Virus record (IMG/VR): IMGVR_UViG_3300030105_002982
Span: 1-24,286 of that record
Direction: 5' to 3' (one strand)
Source: a virus
Length of the DNA: 24,286 nucleotides
This document shows positions 19,338-24,286 of the stretch, piece by piece. Both the position numbers and the translations under genes were made by a program. The notes below the pieces were generated by a model. It ran no database searches. It worked only from the letters and a program-made list of their open reading frames with translations, and was not told the DNA's origin. Every line of letters begins with the position of its first letter. Within the stretch, counting starts at the first letter, position 1.

Positions 19338-20639
19338 TTATGAAGTTTTAACTGTGTTAGACTTAAAACTAGGAATTAAATTTTTAATTTCCTGAAGAAT
19401 AGGCTTTGTTAATCGAGCAGTAGCTCCCGCTGCTGGTATTTTTGGTTCTTTAGCTAAAGCTGAGCATAGGTTTTCTAGTGATGCTACTAAATTTTCAAAT
19501 TGTAACATAAACTTATCTCCTAAAATAACGGACTCTGATGCGTTTTGTTTACCTAAACTTACTATACCTGATGGTGCTAATAAATTTAAATTTTTATATT
19601 GTGATTTTATTGCTAAGTCATCAATCGATTCTAAAACAATGGATTGAGCGGATGACATTAAAATACTTTCTTGACTTGAATTAAATAATAATCTACCTGA
19701 GTTAAAAATTACTTGGGGTTTATTATATGATTTAGGAGATTGAGGTGTAAATTGAATTGTATTTGCAAATGGGACTGTTGATCCTTGAGCATCTTGTCTA
19801 TTTTCAACAGCAACACTAATAGGTATTTGTTGATTAGACGTCATATAAATTGATGCTAAATCATTGTTAATATTTTCAGTTACAGGTATCCAACCTTCAG
19901 CACTTGCGGAAGGGGATTGTCCATTTCTTAATATTGTAATTGGGCTACCATTATCTCCTGATGTTGACCAATTGTTTCTTATTAAACCTTGTGATTTAGA
20001 TGTATTACCTAATCTTATACTATTGCCAAATCTACCTTCTAAAATGTTATCTCCAGCAAAGGGTAAAATAGGGTGTATATTAGACTTTTCAACAAATGTT
20101 CCACCACTTTCTCCATTTAAATCTAATTCAGTTACCTCAGTTGTTGTTCTTCTAACATTACCTGTTTCTATTTGTTGGTATGATTTATTTAAGGATGGAG
20201 ATGTTTGACCATCATTACTAGCAAACATATCTGGATATGCATTGTGGTTAGGTGCGTTCCATATTGATATAGGATTTAAATAATAATAGTTAGCGCTATT
20301 ATTTAATTGTGTATTAGTAGTATCTGGTAGTTTAAATAGTAATACCACCTCATTTACTAAAGGATAATTTTTTAAATGTGGTAATAAAGGCTTAGCAATA
20401 TTATTAACTTTTGACTGATTTATACTAGAGATGGTAGAAGGAACATCCATTAATTGGAATGAAATTGTACCAATACCGTTCCACATACCAGTTTTAGCCC
20501 ATAAGGCTGAATCAGTGTTTAGTGAAATATCAACTACTCGAGCAGTAATTAATTTATCCTTAACATCCTCAATCGACCTAAGATTCGGTCCTTTTGTCTT
20601 ACCCTGACCGAATAGTGATGTAATAGGATTATTAGCCAT
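19338..20639 (-). CDS. 5: Baseplate central hub / spike protein, gp5-like without lysozyme domain
   Basis: The 433-residue protein resembles the gp5 hub proteins of T4-like phages. An N-terminal OB-like region (TARVVDISLN...IGTISFQL, residues 32-63) is followed by the hub hallmark GDNILEGRFGNSIRLG at 196-211. A repetitive beta-strand region at about 308-365 reads QVIFNSGRLLFNSSQESI, then SIVLESIDDLAIKS and GIVSLG. It is likely the trimeric beta-prism or needle, and a helical tail follows. T4 gp5 has 575 residues with an internal lysozyme; here the chain is shorter and I see no lysozyme-like E...D/T catalytic segment. Peptidoglycan cleavage must be done by another protein or is not needed at the tip. 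Its ATG overlaps the preceding stop as TAATG. Confidence 0.78.
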   Translation of the reverse strand: MANNPITSLFGQGKTKGPNLRSIEDVKDKLITARVVDISLNTDSALWAKTGMWNGIGTISFQLMDVPSTISSINQSKVNNIAKPLLPHLKNYPLVNEVVLLFKLPDTTNTQLNNSANYYYLNPISIWNAPNHNAYPDMFASNDGQTSPSLNKSYQQIETGNVRRTTTEVTELDLNGESGGTFVEKSNIHPILPFAGDNILEGRFGNSIRLGNTSKSQGLIRNNWSTSGDNGSPITILRNGQSPSASAEGWIPVTENINNDLASIYMTSNQQIPISVAVENRQDAQGSTVPFANTIQFTPQSPKSYNKPQVIFNSGRLLFNSSQESILMSSAQSIVLESIDDLAIKSQYKNLNLLAPSGIVSLGKQNASESVILGDKFMLQFENLVASLENLCSALAKEPKIPAAGATARLTKPILQEIKNLIPSFKSNTVKTS

Positions 20640-20992
20640 TACTTTTCTTTTTTACTTTCTATACTTTCATTTAACTTGTCTAGTTCAGCTAATAATTCTT
20701 CTTTTTCAGCATCTGATATACCGAAATCATCTCCACCATCTGAATTGTTAACTGCTCTCTGTATAATTGTAGCCATTTTAATTAATTGCTCATCATTACG
20801 AACACCTATTTCTAGATATTCCTTAATAAGTGGTACAATTAAAGTAGCATCGCCAATATCAGCGATTAAGGGTTTTAATTCCGATATTAATCCCGATATT
20901 TGAGTCTCCTTTTTCTTTTGGTTATCATATATCTCACTTAATATATCGGAGAATTTTTTCTTACCAAATACAACACTGTCTAATACTCCCAT
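20639..20992 (-). CDS. Helical late-cluster protein, function unknown (117 aa)
   Basis: This short, mostly helical, charged protein starts MGVLDSVVFGKKKFSDILSE. It has a coiled-coil-like stretch (about 20-50) and an acidic C-terminus (SDAEKEELLAELDKLNE) ending in a Lys-rich tail. It has no membrane span or catalytic motif, and I do not recognise the family. It opens the late structural cluster. An ATATTTATA motif lies 11 bases before the ATG in the 36-base gap after the sigma gene, and its stop overlaps the hub protein start as TAATG. Co-translation with the gp5-like hub suggests a hub assembly partner, chaperone or baseplate adaptor. That is an inference from position. Confidence 0.6.
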   Translation of the reverse strand: MGVLDSVVFGKKKFSDILSEIYDNQKKKETQISGLISELKPLIADIGDATLIVPLIKEYLEIGVRNDEQLIKMATIIQRAVNNSDGGDDFGISDAEKEELLAELDKLNESIESKKEK

Positions 20993-21003
20993 AATGTTTT
21001 TAT

Positions 21004-21012
21004 TATAAATAT
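21004..21012 (-). promoter_or_regulatory. ATATTTATA motif at the head of the late structural cluster
   Basis: The motif is in the 36-base gap between the sigma factor stop (21029) and the 117-residue gene start (20992), 11 bases ahead of the ATG. It would place a promoter exactly between the regulatory gene and the hub genes. Function inferred. Confidence 0.4.
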
Positions 21013-21028
21013 GGATATAGGATAAGTG

Positions 21029-21736
21029 TTAAAACTTACACCAACCGTTTTCTAAGAAGAAAACATATTTAGATTTAAATATCTCGTGTAGTTTATCTGC
21101 TATTTTAGTTATTTTAGGGGTCTTAACATCAACCATCTCGCGAATATAAATGTAAAGTGCCTTTTTATTAAATACTTCTATAGTTTCTCTCTTTCTAAAT
21201 AACTCAAGTATAGCATCTGCTATCTGAGCATCATTCTTTTTAGGGAACAATTCAAAAATATTTTCTGTAGTGTATTCAAGGTACAATTCAATATATTCAC
21301 TTAATTCACTTTTTTCTTTAGCGTAATCCTTAATTTCATATGTGTAAGTAGAATTATCTTTAGTTAAATATTCAACATCTACTTTTTTAATCTTTTTACT
21401 ATAATTCTTAGTGTTATATAATATTAACCAACGTTTTACTATCGTACCAAAATAAGAGTATGCCTTAGCACCTCTTGTTGGGTCAAATAAATGTATTTTT
21501 GAAAGCAAAAATGTTATTATCTCATGCTGTAAGTGCTGAAGATTGTCTACTTCTGTATGGTAAAATTTAAATGTGTGAATGATATTCTCGGTGAGCTTAA
21601 AATAGGGATAATGAATATGCTTAGCATATATATCACTCCTCATTTTAGGACACTCTGTGTTGTTGTAAAGAACTATAGCGTCCTCCGTGTCTTGAGTAAA
21701 ATAATTTTTACTCTTCTTTCTTCTCTTCTTAATCAT
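21029..21736 (-). CDS. 55: Phage late sigma factor, gp55-like
   Basis: The 235-residue protein looks like a minimal sigma factor related to T4 gp55, which redirects host RNA polymerase to late promoters. Residues about 64-107 match sigma region 2: DNLQHLQHEIITFLLSKI, then HLFDPTRGAKAYSYFGTIVK and RWLILYN. The conserved DPTRGAKAYSYF core is typical of the phage late-sigma family. The N-terminus is very basic (MIKKRRKKSK). The C-terminal part has a short helix-turn-helix-like stretch (about 205-222) and a hydrophobic end (VFFLENGWCKF). By analogy with T4 gp55, that end may be a contact for the sliding clamp or a coactivator. Its ATG overlaps the preceding stop as TAATG, and it lies immediately before the late virion genes. 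The sigma call is firm; the clamp contact is inferred. Confidence 0.78.
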   Translation of the reverse strand: MIKKRRKKSKNYFTQDTEDAIVLYNNTECPKMRSDIYAKHIHYPYFKLTENIIHTFKFYHTEVDNLQHLQHEIITFLLSKIHLFDPTRGAKAYSYFGTIVKRWLILYNTKNYSKKIKKVDVEYLTKDNSTYTYEIKDYAKEKSELSEYIELYLEYTTENIFELFPKKNDAQIADAILELFRKRETIEVFNKKALYIYIREMVDVKTPKITKIADKLHEIFKSKYVFFLENGWCKF

Positions 21737-22005
21737 TAGTTAATTTTAAATCGTGAAATACCTTCTTGTATTACCTTTATTTGATCAAAAAACCAACCAA
21801 TTTCATCATCACTTTTGAACGTTCCCTTTTCATCTATTTTTTTAAGACGTTCATCCGCAATCTCAATTTGCTTATTAAATTCTTTAATGTATGCATCATA
21901 TCGAATAACAACATCCTCTGTTTTTTCTACTTTACGAAGTAAATTAAAGGTTGTATATCCTAGAACTGAGGTAAAAATGCTTAAAACTATTATTGCTATT
22001 TCCAT
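21736..22005 (-). CDS. Small membrane-anchored coiled-coil protein
   Basis: This 89-residue protein begins with one hydrophobic segment (residues 3-22, IAIIVLSIFTSVLGYTTFNL) followed by a basic turn (LRKVEK). The remainder is soluble and helical, with a likely coiled coil (about 38-63) and a C-terminal segment rich in aromatic residues (DEIGWFFDQIKVIQEGISRF). The arrangement suggests an inner-membrane protein with its body in the cytoplasm, since positive charges follow the hydrophobic segment. I do not recognise a family. It sits between the HD hydrolase and the sigma factor, three bases after the former and overlapping the latter as TAATG, so all three are probably co-expressed. Lysis or spanin roles are possible but there is no lipobox. 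Confidence 0.6.
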   Translation of the reverse strand: MEIAIIVLSIFTSVLGYTTFNLLRKVEKTEDVVIRYDAYIKEFNKQIEIADERLKKIDEKGTFKSDDEIGWFFDQIKVIQEGISRFKIN

Positions 22006-22008
22006 AAA

Positions 22009-22779
22009 TTATAAATTATCTAACATGTTTTTGAGTCCGGGACTTGATATTGTATTAAGTGCTTTTGTTTTGGTACTCTTATTTGACGTCAATGTATAAT
22101 TTTTCTTTGGCGCCTCCACGCTATTCTTAGAAAACTTTGGTAACCATTCAACTTCAAATTCAATACGAGCAGCTAACATATCAGCTTGATGTAAAACAAA
22201 CGGTAAAGATGTGCGAGGTTTTTGTTCTGGCATGTAAGCTTTTAAATATTTCTCATTTGCTGCATCATATAAACCATCATGAGTCTGAATAGCTATCATT
22301 TCATTAAATGTATAGGATATACCATGTTCTTGAAGTAGGAATAATCCACGATCTGGAACAGAAGCGAAGGCTAGTTTTTTATTAAACATATAATCTTCAC
22401 CTAATTTATCTTGTCTCCATTTATCGGTCTGAGGTATATAAGCTTCATGTTCTGAATCGCCCATTTTGCCTAAGTCATGATTAATAGCTGAGAATACTAA
22501 TTCTTCTTGGGTAAATGTAGTCATATCACAACCAAATTTTTCCCATGTAGCAGACATTGCTAATGCACCACTTACAACACGATTAACGTGATCTACATAA
22601 CCACCAGGAAATGCTGAATGGTATTCTTTCTTATGTGATGCTGGCATTAGTATTATCCTGTCTTCATATTTGTTATAGAAGTCAAGTAATTTACTGCAAC
22701 GTTCTCCAGTAATATGGTTTCCAATATTACCTAAAAATTCCTCCCAATTAGATTGGATTTGTTCTGCTGTTAAAATCAT
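22009..22779 (-). CDS. HD-domain metal-dependent phosphohydrolase
   Basis: The 256-residue soluble enzyme belongs to the HD superfamily. Metal-ligand residues are visible in order: H64 in GGYVDHVNRV, the paired H101-D102 in INHDLGKMG, further His at 152 and 167 (QTHDGLY), and the closing D200 in HQADMLAARIEFE. Known HD enzymes cleave phosphomonoesters, dNTPs, cyclic nucleotides or (p)ppGpp; the sequence does not tell which. The last 40 residues are Lys/Ser-rich and probably flexible. The start follows an A-rich leader (AAAAAAAAACAGGTT) in a 23-base gap after the 62-residue gene. It is followed by the membrane-anchored small protein and the late sigma gene. Likely roles are nucleotide-pool remodelling or removal of a host signalling nucleotide, both inferred. 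All key residues are intact. Confidence 0.82.
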   Translation of the reverse strand: MILTAEQIQSNWEEFLGNIGNHITGERCSKLLDFYNKYEDRIILMPASHKKEYHSAFPGGYVDHVNRVVSGALAMSATWEKFGCDMTTFTQEELVFSAINHDLGKMGDSEHEAYIPQTDKWRQDKLGEDYMFNKKLAFASVPDRGLFLLQEHGISYTFNEMIAIQTHDGLYDAANEKYLKAYMPEQKPRTSLPFVLHQADMLAARIEFEVEWLPKFSKNSVEAPKKNYTLTSNKSTKTKALNTISSPGLKNMLDNL

Positions 22780-22802
22780 AACCTGTTTTTTTTTAATTTA
22801 TA

Positions 22803-22991
22803 TTAATTACCTGCGTGATCCATAGGCTCCATTTCAATCATACTTTTAATTTCATCTACAAGCGTTGATGCTTTAGATATATTAGCCTTGTAAGTTTCAA
22901 TTGGTTCCTGTGTATTCACAATACGATTAAGATTAGTTAATGTAGAATCTAATACATCTAACTTCCTGTTTAATAAATTTCTATTTCTCAT
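22803..22991 (-). CDS. Small helical protein, function unknown (62 aa)
   Basis: The 62 residues predict almost entirely as helix: MRNRNLLNRKLDVLDSTLTN, then a second helix ending EIKSMIEMEPMDHAGN. Hydrophobic spacing would suit a helical hairpin or short coiled coil. No motif is recognised. It is the first gene after the 130-base gap that can form a two-stem RNA and a second hairpin, so its expression may be controlled through that leader. The HD hydrolase follows 23 bases later. The ATG is preceded by ATATAAAAAACAAGTC, A-rich and without a Shine-Dalgarno sequence, like other starts here. Confidence 0.55.
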   Translation of the reverse strand: MRNRNLLNRKLDVLDSTLTNLNRIVNTQEPIETYKANISKASTLVDEIKSMIEMEPMDHAGN

Positions 22992-23007
22992 GACTTGTTT
23001 TTTATAT

Positions 23008-23035
23008 GATATAGGTATTTTTTTACCTTTATATC
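23008..23035 (-). other. Hairpin in leader of the 62-aa gene
   Basis: On the minus strand GATAT-AA-AGGTA-(A6)-TACCT-ATATC forms ten base pairs with a two-base bulge and an A6 loop. It lies 16 bases before the ATG at 22991. No U-tract follows, so it is not an intrinsic terminator. Likely an RNA structure near the ribosome entry site. Seen in sequence; function unknown. Confidence 0.45.
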
Positions 23036-23044
23036 CTTTGTTTT

Positions 23045-23092
23045 AATCCCATTTTTTCTTAAAAACCGAACGTTTCTAAGTTACAAGGGATT
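23045..23092 (-). other. Two-stem RNA structure in the 130-base intergenic gap
   Basis: In the minus-strand transcript, AAUCCC and GGGAUU close an outer six-base-pair stem around an inner nine-base-pair stem (CUUAGAAAC / GUUUUUAAG, loop GUUCG). The inner stem is continuous only on the minus strand, where one pair is G-U; on the plus strand the same position is an A-C mismatch. This favours an RNA made in the gene direction. The AAUCC arm can instead pair with GGAUU at 23104-23100, so two exclusive folds are possible. The rest of the 22992-23121 gap is A/T-rich and holds no supported gene. Confidence 0.45.
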
Positions 23093-23121
23093 TTTGTGTA
23101 ATCCTAATTATTTTGATAAGT

Positions 23122-23541
23122 TTATTTTAATAATTTTTGAATCCCAAATAAATGAGCACATTTCTCATAATCCTCTAGGTCCTCAAAATACTGAACAGCT
23201 CCTTTTAGTGTACTATTTAATAACTTTTTATCAAAACTTATAATAGCCTCAATATCATCATTACTATTTATGTCAATCTGCTCAATATAACTCCAGGCTC
23301 TACTGTAAATTGTAAATTCTGATGCTTCTTTAGTAGATTCCACATTATAATCAGGTTGTTCCCTTTTAAGAAATTTCTCTAATTTTAAATGGAAAACATG
23401 ATGGTTTTGAATTAATTTTACAAACATACCCATCTTAGCATATGGACCTTCCATAAATTCCTTAATTTCTTCTTTAGTTTGTTTATCATCAGGTTCCTTA
23501 CCATCAGAAAATAATTTAAATATTTTATCTTTATCCATCAT
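23122..23541 (-). CDS. Soluble helical protein, function unknown (139 aa)
   Basis: This charged, predominantly helical protein contains two features of note: KEEIKEFMEGPYAKMGMFVK near the N-terminus, followed by a His-rich stretch (LIQNHHVFHLKLEKFL), and a C-terminal half with EDLEDYEKCAHLFGIQKLLK. There is no membrane segment or recognisable catalytic motif. The two clustered histidines and a single Cys are not enough to call metal binding. Two ATGs stand in tandem (23541 and 23538), and the first is taken here. An ATATTTATA motif lies 6 bases ahead. If it is a promoter, the mRNA would be almost leaderless. The 60-residue gene stops 18 bases upstream. Gene identity is well supported by length and by lack of overlap with another frame; function is unknown. 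Confidence 0.62.
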   Translation of the reverse strand: MMDKDKIFKLFSDGKEPDDKQTKEEIKEFMEGPYAKMGMFVKLIQNHHVFHLKLEKFLKREQPDYNVESTKEASEFTIYSRAWSYIEQIDINSNDDIEAIISFDKKLLNSTLKGAVQYFEDLEDYEKCAHLFGIQKLLK

Positions 23542-23547
23542 ATCGGG

Positions 23548-23556
23548 TATAAATAT
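23548..23556 (-). promoter_or_regulatory. ATATTTATA motif before the 139-aa gene
   Basis: The motif is in the 18-base gap between two small genes, only 6 bases ahead of the first ATG (9 ahead of the second). This is the tightest spacing of the six copies. Either transcription here is nearly leaderless or the motif acts at the RNA level. Function inferred. Confidence 0.35.
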
Positions 23557-23559
23557 ACG

Positions 23560-23742
23560 TTAGTCATCTAACTCAGACAACTCACGCTCAATATCTTTCT
23601 TCATATCAACTAATAATTTATATTCTGCAGAAACATCAATCCTATCCTTATTATCAGGGTGGTATTTATATACTTCCTCCATTACTACAACGACTGCTAA
23701 TAAATCGTTAACTAATTCTGTTTTTTGAATTTCTTTACTCAT
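23560..23742 (-). CDS. Small phage protein, function unknown (60 aa)
   Basis: The protein starts MSKEIQKTELVNDLLAVVVV and continues with EEVYKYHPDNKDRIDV and a charged helix ending ERELSELDD. The VVVV run is too short and too mixed with charges to be a membrane span. A helical, perhaps dimeric, regulatory protein is plausible but unproved. It starts 6 bases after the 45-residue gene and precedes the 139-residue gene, so it belongs to a run of small early-type genes. The start follows AAATTAAAAAGTT, again without a Shine-Dalgarno sequence. Confidence 0.55.
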   Translation of the reverse strand: MSKEIQKTELVNDLLAVVVVMEEVYKYHPDNKDRIDVSAEYKLLVDMKKDIERELSELDD

Positions 23743-23748
23743 AACTTT

Positions 23749-23886
23749 TTAATTTAATTTATAATATTTAACTTTTGTTTCTGTTTCTTTTTGCTCCCAT
23801 GGGAGATTATCACCCATTAATTTATTTAACTCTTGAATTCTCTTACTCTCTACAAGAAAATCTATGGTATTTTGCATTACTATCAT
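23749..23886 (-). CDS. Small ORF, function unknown (45 aa)
   Basis: A 45-codon frame starts MIVMQNTIDFLVESKRIQEL and ends KVKYYKLN. It is too short for the usual length cutoffs but fits the gap between its neighbours exactly. Its ATG overlaps the stop of the T5orf172 gene (ATGA), and its stop lies 6 bases before the next start. A second in-frame ATG at codon 4 is an alternative start. Predicted helix followed by a polar, Lys/Glu-rich tail; no motif. The perfect junctions are the main support. Confidence 0.55.
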   Translation of the reverse strand: MIVMQNTIDFLVESKRIQELNKLMGDNLPWEQKETETKVKYYKLN

Positions 23887-24286
23887 GATATATAATCTTT
23901 ACCTATTAATTTTATAGAGGATATTGCCATATCTAAATCTATTTGAAAAAATTCCCTCTGAGAGTTAACGCGATACTCATTTAATGCGTGATGTACTGCG
24001 CCCTCTAATTGTTCCGCGTTAAAACACGCGAAAGCCCATGCTACTTCGTATGGAAGCGCCACACCAGTCGCATTAGATATCTGTTTAGCTCGTTCATCTG
24101 GTGTAAGTTTAGTATATCCTATTTTATAAATACCTGGTTGTACAGGATTTGATAAGACATAAACCCATTGATCACCTTCACCTTTATTTGAAAATAAATT
24201 TCTCTTCTTAGCTGTAAAATATGTAACATCTTCCCAACCATCTCCCTTTTTAGAGGGAGAGATTGTGAAATATGATGCATTTTTAA
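23883..24286 (-). CDS. T5orf172-domain protein (GIY-YIG superfamily), C-terminal part
   Basis: The frame is open from the right edge to TGA at 23885-23883, giving the last 133 residues; the start lies outside the window. The visible part matches the T5orf172/MUG113 branch of the GIY-YIG fold. VYVLSN (fragment residues 41-46) and YKIGYT (53-58) are the two core strands. DERAKQIS (64-71) carries the conserved Arg, a helix EGAVHHALNEYR follows, and the block ends REFFQI. GIY-YIG proteins are typically nucleases or DNA-binding. Phage members are often homing-like or of unknown role. An N-terminal domain may exist beyond the edge. Its stop overlaps the start of the 45-residue ORF as ATGA, so these genes are co-transcribed. 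Confidence 0.75.
   Translation of the reverse strand, partial: KNASYFTISPSKKGDGWEDVTYFTAKKRNLFSNKGEGDQWVYVLSNPVQPGIYKIGYTKLTPDERAKQISNATGVALPYEVAWAFACFNAEQLEGAVHHALNEYRVNSQREFFQIDLDMAISSIKLIGKDYIS

Noticed and set aside
19864-20208. Plus-strand open frame of 114 codons
   Set aside because: It is entirely inside the gp5-like hub gene, including its hallmark motif region, and has no recognisable protein pattern.
21021-21038. Possible terminator after the sigma gene (AAGT/ACTT inverted repeat)
   Set aside because: Only four base pairs and no following U-tract; too weak to call.
21815-22099. Plus-strand open frame of 94 codons with hydrophobic stretches
   Set aside because: It overlaps the membrane-anchored small gene and the end of the HD gene, which are tightly joined on the minus strand. 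The hydrophobicity is a by-product of the complementary strand.
1-24286. tRNA genes, CRISPR arrays, insertion sequences, attachment sites
   Set aside because: No cloverleaf-like sequence, regularly spaced direct repeats, transposase, integrase or terminal inverted repeats were seen on either strand.

Overview
The window is a very AT-rich stretch of a double-stranded DNA phage genome. It most likely comes from a marine, T4-like contractile-tailed (myovirus-type) phage or an uncultured relative. Every gene I can support lies on the minus strand, so transcription runs from the right edge to the left. Coding is almost gapless: the longest stretch without a gene is 130 bases. Assignment to the T4-like group rests on a baseplate wedge protein of the gp6 (baseplate J) family next to a gp25/GPW protein, a gp5-like hub protein, and a small sigma factor resembling the late sigma gp55. 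Start codons have no recognisable Shine-Dalgarno sequence. They are preceded by A-rich DNA, and several genes are joined by a TAATG stop/start overlap. This pattern is typical of phages of Bacteroidota (for example marine flavobacteria), so I infer such a host. A BACON-like C-terminal domain in the largest protein fits that inference.

Layout in transcription order. (1) Right edge, 24286 to about 22803: small accessory genes. These are the C-terminal part of a T5orf172 (GIY-YIG superfamily) protein, a previously easy-to-miss 45-residue ORF, and 60-, 139- and 62-residue unknowns. The 130-base gap between the last two can fold into a two-stem RNA structure plus a second hairpin. (2) 22779 to 21029: an HD-domain phosphohydrolase, a small membrane-anchored coiled-coil protein and the gp55-like sigma factor. 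(3) 20992 to 17403: start of the late cluster, with a 117-residue helical protein, the gp5-like hub, a 512-residue protein with three membrane-type segments, and a 120-residue protein. (4) 17396 to 13070: gp25, gp6, a DNRLRE-type beta protein and a 173-residue coiled-coil protein. (5) 13068 to the left edge: two giant virion proteins (2281 and 1755 residues) flanking a small nucleotidyltransferase-fold protein, then the N-terminal part of another virion protein.

The late genes appear to be a baseplate and tail-fibre assembly line. gp25 and gp6 form the wedge and the gp5-like protein the central hub. The DNRLRE, LamG-like and repeated beta modules of the large proteins probably build peripheral, host-contacting structures. 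A nine-base motif, ATATTTATA on the coding strand, recurs six times, each copy 6 to 32 bases ahead of a start codon and at the head of a gene group. It is a candidate late-promoter element for the phage-encoded sigma factor, although it differs from the canonical T4 TATAAATA. No tRNA, CRISPR array, insertion sequence or integrase was seen.
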